The notes under the pieces are model-generated. The model ran no database searches. It was given only the letters and a program-made list of their open reading frames with translations, and was not told the origin of the DNA. Of a stretch of 34,868 nt of DNA, positions 9,801 through 16,660 are shown piece by piece (positions within the stretch are counted from its first letter, which is position 1; each line of letters begins with the position of its first letter). The position numbers were made by a program, and so were the translations under genes. The stretch spans positions 1 through 34,868 of the forward strand of contig JAQGJB010000049.1 of assembly GCA_028290825.1 (NCBI GenBank), read 5' to 3'. The DNA comes from Micavibrio sp. GTDB lineage: Bacteria; Pseudomonadota; Alphaproteobacteria; Micavibrionales; Micavibrionaceae.

Positions 9801-12486
9801 GGGATATCGCCAGCTTCTCCAGGATCAAATTCTGGGTCTGGTTGCCGCTGGTATCGAGGCGCATGTCATCGACAAGCCGGGCGGAATATTCGTCCGGCCT
9901 GGCGACCAAATTTCACCAGAAGACCGGGTTCTTATCGAGTCCGTCGCCTGTGTAATTATGTCTGATAATAATGGTACCCTGGAAGAACAGGTTAACCGCC
10001 CACCGGTTAAGACACTACGGATGCCCCGTCTGGAGCCGGCTATATCGTCACGCCGTGATGAATACCGGGATGCAACTCTGTCTCTCTACTCAGATCTCAT
10101 CTTTGATAATGGTACTGGCGGTTTCACAACGGATGGGCGTGAGTATGTTATTCGTACGGGGTCCGGGCTGACAACGCCGGCCCCATGGTCTAATGTTCTT
10201 GCCAATCCAGATTTTGGCACAGTTATTTCAGAACGCGGCCAATCTTACACTTGGAACCAGAATGCGCATGAATACAGGCTCAGTCCTTGGCATAATGATC
10301 CGGTCGGAGATCCGAGCGGAGAAACATTTTATCTTCGGGACGAGGAAACGGGCTGTTTCTGGTCGCCAACACCTGGTCCGTGCGTCAGCGATCAGCCTTA
10401 CATTACCCGCCATGGCTTTGGCTATTCCGTCTTCGAACATGTTTCAAACGGCATACACTCGGAATTGACTATATATATCGCTACCGATGCTTCTGTAAAG
10501 TTTTCCGTTTTAAAAATCCGTAATGTTTCGGGACGCACTCGCCAAATGACCGCTACAGGCTATGTCGAATGGGTTCTTGGCGATCTCCGCCATAAATCTA
10601 AGATGCATATTGTAACCGAAATAGATCCTAATACGGGCGCGATTCTTGCCCGCAATGCCTACAATACCGAATTCCGAGACCACATTGCCTTCTTCGATAC
10701 TGACGATTTAAGCCGTACTATAACAGGTGACCGTCGCGAGTTTATAGGGCGTAATGGTACGCTTCAGCATCCCTCGGCCATGGATCGGACAAAACTTTCC
10801 GGCAAAGTGGGCGCGACTCTGGACCCCTGTGCAGCAATCCAGGTTCCATTCGAATTGATGGATGGCCAGTCCCGCCAGATTGTCTTTAAGTTGGGAATTG
10901 CAGGTCGAAGAAGCGATGATGCGAGTGCATTTATCCGCCGCTTCCGAGGTTCCGCTGCAGCCTGGAAGGTACTTGAAGGTGTTCATGCCCAATGGGCGGA
11001 CCTCCTTGGTGCGATAACTATTGAAACACCCGATCAATCCGTGAATATATTGGCCAATGGTTGGCTGATGTATCAGACCATTGCTTGTCGCCTTTGGGCA
11101 CGTAGCGGCTATTACCAGTCAGGTGGAGCCTTTGGTTTCCGTGATCAGCTACAGGACGCAATGGCGCTTATCTATAGTAAACCGGAATTATTGCGGGCGC
11201 AGCTTTTACTACACGCTGCGCATCAGTTTGTCGAAGGAGATGCGATGCATTGGTGGCATCCACCAACGGATCGCGGTGTCCGGACTAAATGTTCAGACGA
11301 TTATCTGTGGCTTGCTCTGGCAACCTGCCGCTATGTGACTGCTACTGGTGATACAGATGTGCTTAATGAGAAGGTCCATTATATCGAAGGCCGTCAGCTG
11401 AATGCCGATGAAGAATCTTATTATGATCTCCCAACTCGTTCGAGCGAGGAGGGTACGCTTTATGAACATTGTGTCCGCGCCATCACCCATGGCCTTCGTT
11501 TCGGCGAACATGGCTTACCGCTTATCGGGACCTGCGACTGGAATGATGGCATGGACAAAGTTGGGCATCATGGCAAAGGTGAAAGTGTCTGGCTGGCTTT
11601 CTTCCTCTATGACATATTACTGAAATTTTCGGATCTTGCAAAAATGTATGGCGACCACGATTTTGCGGCGCGTTGTGGAACAGAAGCCACTGCCTTACGG
11701 GTCAATATACACAAAAATGCTTGGGATGGTGGCTGGTATCGGCGCGCTTATTTTGATGATGGATCACCCTTGGGGTCTTCCACCAATACGGAATGCCAGA
11801 TTGATTCCCTCTCTCAAAGCTGGTCGGTTCTCTCGGGTGCCGGCGATCCCGAGCGGTCACGCATGGGTATGGAAGAGGTCAACCGTCGACTGGTCCATCG
11901 TGACAAGGCCATGATTCAGCTTCTAGATCCGCCTTTTGACAAATCTGGTATGAATCCGGGCTACATTCGTGGCTATGTTCCAGGGGTCCGTGAAAATGGA
12001 GGCCAATACACACACGCTGCTATCTGGACAGCGATGGCTTTTGCCAAAATGGGCGAACATGACAGGGCATTCGAACTGTTGCAGATGATTAACCCGCTTA
12101 ATCACGCACGCAATGCGGAAGACGTTTCTCTTTATAAAATAGAGCCGTATGTTATTGCTGCCGATGTTTATGGTGTCGCTCCGCATACGGGCCGGGGTGG
12201 GTGGAGCTGGTATACGGGTTCTTCTGGTTGGTACTACAGGCTGATCCTTGAATCGTTGCTTGGTTTAACCCTGATAAATAACCAGCTCAGCATCAATCCA
12301 TGCCTGCCGGCGATATGGGATGGGTTTAAGCTGATCTATCGTTACAAAAACACTAAGTATCATATTTCTGTGAACAGAACGAAGTCTGACCCATCTGTAT
12401 CTGTGGACAGCATTATCCAGGGATCTTCCGTCATTGTACTTGTAGACGACGGCTTGCAACATGATGTGAGCGTTCTTTGTGGTTAG
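3811..12486 (+). CDS. ndvB: Cyclic beta-1,2-glucan synthase (NdvB/ChvB type)
   Basis: A 2891-residue inner-membrane enzyme that builds, elongates, cyclises and trims cyclic beta-1,2-glucan from UDP-glucose, an osmoprotective periplasmic polymer. The length matches NdvB/ChvB (about 2800-2900). Layout: an N-terminal cytoplasmic region starting near PLRSELFSAYQMEQYGRLLA; membrane spans near residues 416-435 and 448-475; a GT84 glycosyltransferase core with LDSDTQLPRD (about 636) and RHRWIRGDWQ (about 783); more spans near 829-873 and 955-1000; a glycoamylase-like region (about 1290-1570); two carbohydrate-binding glycosyltransferase-36 type regions (near 1620 and 2090); and a GH94 phosphorylase domain with TCDWNDGMDKVG (about 2573), which holds the family's acidic catalytic region. 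The frame opens with GTG at 3811; an ATG at 3850 is an equally plausible start, and neither has a strong ribosome binding site. The gene is intact, though surrounded by decayed DNA. Confidence 0.95.
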   Translation: MKLGKATARRNLQMKGFLVNRERLVKGAAQEHPLRSELFSAYQMEQYGRLLAANHIINEKAAPDQLLLRLADNETIISQTCDLLNSTILGKRQITPASEWLLDNWHLIEQEIRIAKKHLPKGYSRGLPRLQGGYGDGMPRVYQLALEIISHSDARIDPESLTGFISAYQETAPLKLGELWAIPIMLRLALIENLRRVAARISVGQVNRNLANIWADKMVETTENDPSTLILVIADMARSAPPMDGSFVAELARRLQGQGPALALPLTWIEQRLAEDGMTIEQMVYSEIQQQAANQVSVSNSVGSLRFLDTMNWQKFVEAMSVVEQILYNDPARAYEKMDFATRDFYRHAIEKIAKTAGCSEESIARMAVDAAMANSDDPRVGHVGFHLVDRKGRRAFERAMKVKLSIEERIRNIAGQAPLSIYLCSIVLTTILVSFILAGAASADGVALPELAFLTIVSVISASHLGVSFTNWLATLLARPHTLPRLDFSEGIPEDFRTIVVVPTLLTSISGVSDLCESLEVRYLANKDQNLHFCLLSDFADSKTETMLDDDILLDHAQSIIERLNDQYSNGLNNIFFLMHRPRVWNGSENVWMGHERKRGKLADLNALLRGPGIEYFSRIVGNTEVLKGTRYVITLDSDTQLPRDSAWQSIATMAHPLNRPFYDESKQRIVEGYGIIQPRVAASLPGNNSSLYAQLCGGEPGIDPYTRAVSDVYQDVFQEGSFIGKGIYDVDAFEHTLKNRFMKNAILSHDLLEGCYVRSGLLSDVQLYEEYPERYSADAARRHRWIRGDWQLIGFLFSSLRGPGGKRRKNTLSVLSRWKIFDNLRRSVVPLSLVAMLVCGWTLSLHPDFWTISVAAILLIPSLCATLFDLTRKSPDITLGQHLMASSYNAGRHFSHALFTLAILPYESYYSADAIFRTLWRMTVSRKNLLEWIPSSEAGRRSGTDFFPVARRMWIGPAFALSVLFLLLDQTRSAVEMTVPVLLLWSLSPVIVWRLSLPVSIKKATLQPEDKSYLRRLSRKTWAFFETFVTEHENWLPPDNMQEQPVHVVAHRTSPTNMGLTLLANMTAYDFGYVSAGQMIQRTQATLRTMERLERYRGHFYNWYDTQSLVPLNPLYVSAVDSGNLAGHLLTLRSGLMLFASNPVVNFRVFEGLYDTIGILEAEIENGAGLSRLKEQIANHRSLALMDILNSLQSVLAEAENLAGQIKDQENAGLWLRALINQCHDAIDDLFWVLPWAALSPETAWLEKSPLLNRVPDLRTLVGCEFEIGLHIANRLKEDLTPSEKDWLHQTKSLLNLAASRARERIGVLELLAIQSADMAQMDYTFLYDKNKRLLGIGYHVNDRRLDPGFYDLLASEARLGYFVAIAQGALPQESWFALSRQLRGGDGKPLLVSWSGSMFEYLMPLLVMPTYDKTLLDQTYKVAVKRQIAYGAQRNVPWGISESGYYLFDTNMNYQYHAFGVPGLGLKRDLANDLVIAPYASIMALMVDPVAACKNLQQMSAQGFEGRFGLYEAIDYTPTRIPRDKSNALVQSFMIHHQGMSFLSLSYLLLDKPMQRRFSADPLFQSALLLLHEKVPRAVSFYSDGIDTTPLELMRSSQPQGSLRVFNTASTPVPEVNLLSNGRYNVMVSNGGGSYSRWKDLAVTRWREDSTRDNWGTYCYIRDVASNTFWSTSYQPTLMVPERYEVIFSEGRAEFRRRDGDFDTMTEIVVSPEDDIELRRTRIINRSSVRKTVEVTSYAEIVLAPAAADNAHPAFSNLFVQTEILQKRHAIICTRRARAFGEQPPWMFHHMDVAGAIISDISYETDRMRFIGRGRTLQSPLAMSEVQPLSGTQGSVLDPVVAIRYLITIEPEQTAVVDIVTGAADTRVACEALVDKYQDSNLADRVFELAWTHAQVILRQLNATEADAQLYARIANAIIYPNASLRTDAGTVIKNRRGQSGLWSYAISGDLPIVLLKINSLNNISLVRQMVQAHAYWRLKGLAVDLVIWNEDNAGYRQLLQDQILGLVAAGIEAHVIDKPGGIFVRPGDQISPEDRVLIESVACVIMSDNNGTLEEQVNRPPVKTLRMPRLEPAISSRRDEYRDATLSLYSDLIFDNGTGGFTTDGREYVIRTGSGLTTPAPWSNVLANPDFGTVISERGQSYTWNQNAHEYRLSPWHNDPVGDPSGETFYLRDEETGCFWSPTPGPCVSDQPYITRHGFGYSVFEHVSNGIHSELTIYIATDASVKFSVLKIRNVSGRTRQMTATGYVEWVLGDLRHKSKMHIVTEIDPNTGAILARNAYNTEFRDHIAFFDTDDLSRTITGDRREFIGRNGTLQHPSAMDRTKLSGKVGATLDPCAAIQVPFELMDGQSRQIVFKLGIAGRRSDDASAFIRRFRGSAAAWKVLEGVHAQWADLLGAITIETPDQSVNILANGWLMYQTIACRLWARSGYYQSGGAFGFRDQLQDAMALIYSKPELLRAQLLLHAAHQFVEGDAMHWWHPPTDRGVRTKCSDDYLWLALATCRYVTATGDTDVLNEKVHYIEGRQLNADEESYYDLPTRSSEEGTLYEHCVRAITHGLRFGEHGLPLIGTCDWNDGMDKVGHHGKGESVWLAFFLYDILLKFSDLAKMYGDHDFAARCGTEATALRVNIHKNAWDGGWYRRAYFDDGSPLGSSTNTECQIDSLSQSWSVLSGAGDPERSRMGMEEVNRRLVHRDKAMIQLLDPPFDKSGMNPGYIRGYVPGVRENGGQYTHAAIWTAMAFAKMGEHDRAFELLQMINPLNHARNAEDVSLYKIEPYVIAADVYGVAPHTGRGGWSWYTGSSGWYYRLILESLLGLTLINNQLSINPCLPAIWDGFKLIYRYKNTKYHISVNRTKSDPSVSVDSIIQGSSVIVLVDDGLQHDVSVLCG

Positions 12487-12541
12487 GCTATTCTTTAATT
12501 ACCTGCAGAGAAATGAATAAAGGTTTAAATTTCTACCGTCA

Positions 12542-12566
12542 GGAACTAATGAGATTAAATCGCGTT
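12542..12566 (+). promoter_or_regulatory. EcfG (general stress sigma factor) promoter
   Basis: GGAAC (12542-12546), a 16-base spacer, then CGTT (12563-12566) is an exact match to the alphaproteobacterial EcfG consensus GGAAC-N16/17-CGTT. It lies 33 bases before the ATG of the YciF-like gene, the right distance for a promoter. A stress promoter before a stress-type ferritin-fold gene is consistent with the known EcfG regulon. Confidence 0.75.
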
Positions 12567-12599
12567 GGTACTACATCGAAACAATATTAAGGGGCTATT

Positions 12600-13160
12600 A
12601 TGAACGCTGCTACTGCTCTCCTGAAGAAACTGTCACCCGCTCAGCCGAAGTCGCAAAATGACTCAATGCTCCGTGAGTTCTTTATTAATGAGATTAAGGA
12701 TATCTATTGGGCTGAAAAACATTTGTTAAAAGTTCTGCCAAAAATGGCAAAGGCAGCAACTTCCCCAGAATTGGCTCAGGCTTTTAAAGACCACCGCGAT
12801 ATGACGGAAGTTCAGGCCGGACGTCTGGAGCAGGTTTTTGAACTTCTCGGTGAAAAACCCCGTGCCAAAAAATGTGAAGCTATGGAAGGCATCACCAAAG
12901 AGGGCGCAGACATTATTGAGGAGACAGAGAAAGGCACTGCGACTCGCGATGTCGGCTTAATCCTTGCGGCACAAAAAGTCGAACATTATGAAATTTCTAC
13001 TTACGGCGGTCTGGCCCAGTTGGCGCGTACTCTTGGAGAAACCAAAGTGGCCAAACTTCTTGAAACAACACTTGCCGAAGAAAAAGAAACGGATGTTGCC
13101 TTGACTGAAATTGCTGAAAACAGCGTAAATTATCAGGCTAAAGAAGAACAGGAAGATTAA
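12600..13160 (+). CDS. YciE/YciF-like ferritin-fold stress protein (DUF892)
   Basis: A 186-residue protein of the DUF892 (YciE/YciF) family, cytoplasmic four-helix proteins of ferritin-like fold linked to general stress responses; the exact biochemical role is not settled. The typical family start is seen in LREFFINEIKDIYWAEKHLL, followed by repeated E...H spacing (KDHRDMTEVQAGRLEQVFELL, then QKVEHYEISTYGGLAQLA) as in ferritin-like metal sites. The length is close to the usual 160-190 residues. The ATG at 12600 has AAGGGG (12589-12594) five bases upstream. An EcfG-type promoter sits just ahead and a strong intrinsic terminator just after, so it is probably transcribed alone in response to stress. 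Confidence 0.9.
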   Translation: MNAATALLKKLSPAQPKSQNDSMLREFFINEIKDIYWAEKHLLKVLPKMAKAATSPELAQAFKDHRDMTEVQAGRLEQVFELLGEKPRAKKCEAMEGITKEGADIIEETEKGTATRDVGLILAAQKVEHYEISTYGGLAQLARTLGETKVAKLLETTLAEEKETDVALTEIAENSVNYQAKEEQED

Positions 13161-13173
13161 ACTCATCTTCTAA

Positions 13174-13203
13174 AAAAGCCGCGTCGTTTTGGACGCGGCT
13201 TTT
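13174..13203 (+). terminator. Rho-independent terminator of the YciF-like gene
   Basis: A perfect 12-bp stem, AAAAGCCGCGTC paired with GACGCGGCTTTT around a six-base GTTTTG loop, starts 14 bases after the stop codon. The A- and T-rich ends mean it can work in both directions. Confidence 0.9.
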
Positions 13204-13315
13204 GCTGTTTAAAGTTTGCAGATTATCTTTGCCATAATTTTAATCTTGCGCAGTTGTAATATTAGCCCGGTCATATGTTCCCCTACAGCCCACATTTTAT
13301 ATAACACTTAGGTGT

Positions 13316-14482
13316 GTGTTACATTATATGTTAAAAAAACTTATGAACCTTTCAGATTTTATAAAGACGAATATGGATTCCATCACCGCAGAATGGCTTA
13401 ATTTTGCGAAAACGATGGAGCCTGCAGCCACTACAATGTCCACATTGGCTCTGGCAGATCATGCAAAGCCCATTCTGTTGGCCATCGCCAAAGATCTTGA
13501 ACAGGAACAGACTGCTCAAGCCCAGTACGACAAGTCCAAAGGGAAAGGGCCAAGACTGTCAGCTGCAGAGACAGCTGCAGCTACCCATGGTGCGCTTCGG
13601 CATCTAAGCGGTTTCGACATGATTCAACTTGGGGCGGAATACCGGGCATTACGCGCCAGCGTAGTTCGGTTGTGGGCAAAGGAAAATACCGATCCCCTTA
13701 ATCCAGCCGGGATTGAAGACATGGTGCGGTTTAACGAAGCTGTGGATCAGGCAGTTGCCGAATCCACAGCCCGCTACGCCGCCGAAGTCGCATTGTCTCG
13801 GGATACCTTTGTTGCCATTCTGGCTCATGATCTAAGGAGTCCTCTAAGTGCTATCAGCATGATCGGCCAGTTGCTTGAGCGCACAGCGACCAGCGAGAAT
13901 GCCAGGGCACAGGCGGGGCAAATTCAGCGCAGTGCCCAAGAAATGAGTGGCATGATTAGGGATCTACTTGAATATACCCGGACGCATTTAGGCAAAGGTA
14001 TTCCCGTCGAGCCAAAGGACGAGAATATTTCTGTCATATGCCGCGCAGCACTCGAAGAAGTTCGTTCAGGGAATCCTCACCGTGAATTCTTGCTTAACGT
14101 TCCGGAGAAACTGACTGGCTTTGTGGATACTGCTCGTATTCGCCAGGCTATATCGAACCTTTTAAATAATGCGATACAACACGGGGACCCTCGTTCAGCA
14201 ATCACATTAAGTGCTTATGTTGAAAATAACCAACTTGCGTTAAGCGTAAAAAATATGGGCAAGCCAATACCTCCGGAGTCATTACAGGTAATTTTTGATC
14301 CCTTGGTCCAGCTTTCTGATAAATCGGCCATCAAAGTTGATGTAACCAGTACAAATCTTGGCCTTGGGCTATTTATTGCGAGAGAAGTAGCAATCGGACA
14401 CTCTGGAAATATAGATGTTAAATCTACACTGGAGGAGGGAACGGTGTTTACCATACGTGTTCCCCAAACAAGTCTGAAATAA
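13316..14482 (+). CDS. Soluble sensor histidine kinase with RsbRD-like N-terminus
   Basis: A 388-residue protein without membrane segments, so a cytoplasmic sensor kinase. Residues about 10-150 resemble the RsbT co-antagonist N-terminal (RsbRD-like) sensor region found on such kinases. The HisKA box is FVAILAHDLRSPLSAISM with the phospho-accepting His at about residue 171. The N box is NLLNNAIQHG (near 281-290), the G1 region is degenerate (KNMGKPIPPE instead of DxGxGIP), and the G2 region is NLGLGLFIAREV. The family is known for autophosphorylating and passing phosphate to a receiver; the partner here is unknown. The GTG start at 13316 is uncertain; ATGs at 13328 and 13343 are alternatives and none has a strong ribosome binding site. 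It stands next to fragments of another kinase and a receiver, so its own partner may have been lost. Confidence 0.85.
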   Translation: MLHYMLKKLMNLSDFIKTNMDSITAEWLNFAKTMEPAATTMSTLALADHAKPILLAIAKDLEQEQTAQAQYDKSKGKGPRLSAAETAAATHGALRHLSGFDMIQLGAEYRALRASVVRLWAKENTDPLNPAGIEDMVRFNEAVDQAVAESTARYAAEVALSRDTFVAILAHDLRSPLSAISMIGQLLERTATSENARAQAGQIQRSAQEMSGMIRDLLEYTRTHLGKGIPVEPKDENISVICRAALEEVRSGNPHREFLLNVPEKLTGFVDTARIRQAISNLLNNAIQHGDPRSAITLSAYVENNQLALSVKNMGKPIPPESLQVIFDPLVQLSDKSAIKVDVTSTNLGLGLFIAREVAIGHSGNIDVKSTLEEGTVFTIRVPQTSLK

Positions 14483-14558
14483 TGGGCGTTACACATAGAG
14501 CCGCAAAAGGTTTCTGATATATGGAACGGGCTTTTAATAGTGAATATTCTTACGATAG

Positions 14559-14705
14559 GAACCTAAGTCGGCGATAGTACAGGCCTGGGTCGACAATCAC
14601 GAAACATTAGTCCAAATTATGGATGGAAATCTATTGGTCGAAAGTGAATTTGGTAAAGGCTCTGCGTTTATTGTATGCCTGCCATTAGAAATTGCGCATG
14701 TCTAA
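14559..14705 (+). pseudogene. Histidine kinase C-terminal fragment
   Basis: A 48-codon open frame ends IMDGNLLVESEFGKGSAF, then IVCLPLEIAHV and TAA at 14703-14705. The GxxxVESExGKGSxFxxxLPL pattern is the last part of a histidine kinase ATPase domain. The rest of that kinase is absent: the intact kinase just upstream already has its own end. This is a remnant of a second kinase, probably a hybrid or paired one, since a receiver start follows 47 bases later. Confidence 0.6.
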
Positions 14706-14752
14706 TTGGAGCAGTCAGGAACGACGATACTTGAAATTTTCGAGGGAAGCTA

Positions 14753-14902
14753 ATGCCGGTATTGATAGTCGAGGATTATGCTCCGTACGTTATGGTTGCT
14801 CAAACATTTATTGAACATTTTGGTTATTTATGCGATGAACTTGTTCATCGCCATTTTGATGAGGTTCTTGCGAATATTTATCCGACCACATCGCAAGCTT
14901 AA
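14753..14902 (+). pseudogene. Truncated response regulator receiver
   Basis: The frame starts at ATG 14753 behind a good ribosome site (GAGGGA in 14742-14747) and encodes 49 residues: MPVLIVEDYAPYVMVAQTF, then IEHFGYLCDE and a short tail before TAA at 14900-14902. LIVEDY...NVMVAQTFLEHFGY is the first beta strand, acidic pocket and first helix of a receiver domain. The domain stops before the phospho-acceptor Asp, so it cannot take part in phosphotransfer in the normal way. It may still be translated as a 49-residue peptide. The pairing with the kinase fragment just before it suggests a dismantled two-component locus. Confidence 0.65.
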
Positions 14903-15102
14903 TAACGTTTGCATTATAAATAAGTTTATTGTGTGAATTAAGAAACAGAAGGCGGGAAAATACTGCACGGGGTGCAGCGTTTTTAAAGAGCATCCTGAAG
15001 CGGAAATCATTTGAATTGCGGCGTAAAAAGTCGTCCTATGCAAAGGCAATGATTTTTTTAATTGCACAAATCTCTGGAGATAGCGAGCAAGTTCTAAGTC
15101 AT

Positions 15103-15127
15103 AAAGCCCGCTGCTTCAGTGGGATTT
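15103..15127. terminator. Possible bidirectional terminator
   Basis: CCCGCTG-CTT-CAGTGGG forms a 7-bp stem (one G-T pair) flanked by AAAG on the left and ATTT on the right. It lies 39 bases beyond the stop of the minus-strand 316-residue gene and after the plus-strand kinase remnants, where a shared terminator would be expected. The remaining bases of 14903-15165 show no gene that I can support. Confidence 0.45.
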
Positions 15128-15165
15128 AAGAGAAAGAGACCCCCCCGCGCCGGTTGCACCCGAGA

Positions 15166-16116
15166 TCAAGACTGGGCAAGCGGTTGGGTGATGCGCCGGG
15201 CCTGTGCGCTAGGGGCAGAAGGTGCCCATTCAAATTTTTTGCGGAACGCATCGACATCACCGCCAACATCAATCAGCACATAGGAGGCGGCAAGGTTCGC
15301 CATGTTAAAAGTGCGATGCCGCCCGTTGCTGAAGGCGATGCAGTCTTCGGGCTGGTTTGCATTGAAATTGATAAAGGCCGCCTCTATCGGATGTTGCGGA
15401 GAAGTGTTATTCCAGATTTCTTTCCGACTCTTTTCTTTTGTTGACTGAAACAGCGCCAAATCGTGCCTCCGTCCTTCGTCATCCGAGGTATTTTCGGACG
15501 CGCTTGAAAACAAAGACCGTAATAATCCTATAGTTTTGTTGGCCCGGGGCGATGCAGGTTTCAAAAAGCGTTCTTCCTGTTGCCGCCATGCGTGCAAGAA
15601 TTTTGCAGCATCGACCAGAACGGGCGTCATCCCGTCGTAATTGTTGCTGGCGAAATAAATAACCTTATCCCGGTCTTCACCGCCCAAGCGGATCGGGAAA
15701 ATGGTGTTTTTCTGGCCGCGCACAAAACCATGCCCAGAGGACATTTTATCTTCAAAGCCATCTGGAGATTTCAATGCATCTTGATAATGCTGCAATGAAA
15801 TTTTAGAATTAACTCGGCCCAGTTCATTGCTGCTCAAATGCATACGGGTCAATATCCCGCCTTGCTCTTCAAGTTTAATATCGCTGTGATAGATGCCGTT
15901 GGTATATTTCCAGTCTATATCGCCGAGCGAGGTGCCGGGGCAGAATTGGTCCCGGATGGTTTTAAGGCCATCTGCAAGGCAGGCATTCAGAAGGCCCCCG
16001 TCATTCTCTCTAATTTCAAAAACGTGGATATAAGGCTGCTCATTGCGGCGGGAGAGCGCAACGCCGCAATGCCCGGGGCCATCTTTATCAAAGCAAATAC
16101 GTTCAATCTCTGTCAT
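15166..16116 (-). CDS. Hypothetical protein with C-terminal GRHR motif
   Basis: A 316-residue protein that I do not recognise as a whole. It is soluble and rich in polar residues, with no signal peptide or membrane span. Near the C-terminus it reads IAFSNGRHRTFNMANLAASY, then VLIDV. A xxDGRHRxxAxxxLG pattern followed by a hydrophobic strand is typical of ParB/sulfiredoxin-type nuclease folds, but here it sits at the end and not in the usual N-terminal place, so the similarity is only suggestive. The ATG at 16114-16116 has only a weak ribosome site. It stands alone on the minus strand between plus-strand neighbours, and a possible terminator (15103-15127) follows it. Its base composition is intermediate. 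It is probably a real accessory gene. Confidence 0.65.
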   Translation of the reverse strand: MTEIERICFDKDGPGHCGVALSRRNEQPYIHVFEIRENDGGLLNACLADGLKTIRDQFCPGTSLGDIDWKYTNGIYHSDIKLEEQGGILTRMHLSSNELGRVNSKISLQHYQDALKSPDGFEDKMSSGHGFVRGQKNTIFPIRLGGEDRDKVIYFASNNYDGMTPVLVDAAKFLHAWRQQEERFLKPASPRANKTIGLLRSLFSSASENTSDDEGRRHDLALFQSTKEKSRKEIWNNTSPQHPIEAAFINFNANQPEDCIAFSNGRHRTFNMANLAASYVLIDVGGDVDAFRKKFEWAPSAPSAQARRITQPLAQS

Positions 16117-16660
16117 AGTCCAATCAATATAGGGGAAAACCCAAAATTTTCTATTAAAGCCAAATTTTCTAAAAGTTATGAAAAAATTTGCGCATTACGG
16201 TGACCGATAGGCACCTAGGACCAGTTTTTTTGCTGCTTCATCGAAGAGAGAGGCATGCCGGTCGAAAGCCCGTTTCAGGGTGTCATGATATCGCCCGGGA
16301 TTTCGCTGGCAATGAGGCCCGATTACCTTCTGAATGAAAGATCATGTGGCATTCGTCAGCAGGTGGCGCGACATGGAGCCTCTTTTTCTCGATGTTGGGC
16401 GAATGCTCGTTCCTGCAAGACATATGTATGTTATCACATTCGATATGTGAACTGCTAAGCTCGATAATGACTGAGACTTAAAGAAAAATCTAAATCATCA
16501 TAATTAATTATTTGACTAAAATGCCGGTTGAACGACAGCTTGGCTATATGGTGTAAATTTAATGCGGGTAATTAAGCATAACTTAGGTTGCCGATGGAAA
16601 TTTTTGCTTATTCAGGTAGAATCCTATCCAGTTATTTTACTTTCATTATAAGAAACCCCT
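16117..16660. other. AT-rich intergenic region before the secretion pair
   Basis: About 540 bases between the divergently oriented hypothetical gene and tpsB. It must contain both promoters, but none stands out. Part of it (16195-16341, minus strand) contains a possible gene fragment described separately. The stretch 16480-16660 is strongly AT-rich and probably holds the tpsB promoter. The plus-strand open frame at 16255-16458 overlaps the fragment and has no support. Confidence 0.4.
16195..16341 (-). pseudogene. Possible gene fragment (minus strand, unidentified)
   Basis: On the minus strand a frame of 48 codons reads QKVIGPHCQRNPGRYHDTLK, then RAFDRHASLFDEAAKKLVLG and AYRSP before TAA (complement of 16195-16197). 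It looks like natural protein, with an amphipathic helix rich in K, R, E and D, but has no start codon and is closed upstream by TGA. I cannot name the family. It is probably a C-terminal remnant of a lost gene. Confidence 0.3.

Noticed and set aside
14929-15129. 66-codon plus-strand frame starting with TTG
   Set aside because: Low-complexity basic text with no good ribosome site, covering a probable terminator hairpin.
16255-16458. 67-codon plus-strand frame
   Set aside because: Unlike any family, Cys-rich at its end, and opposite a more protein-like minus-strand fragment.
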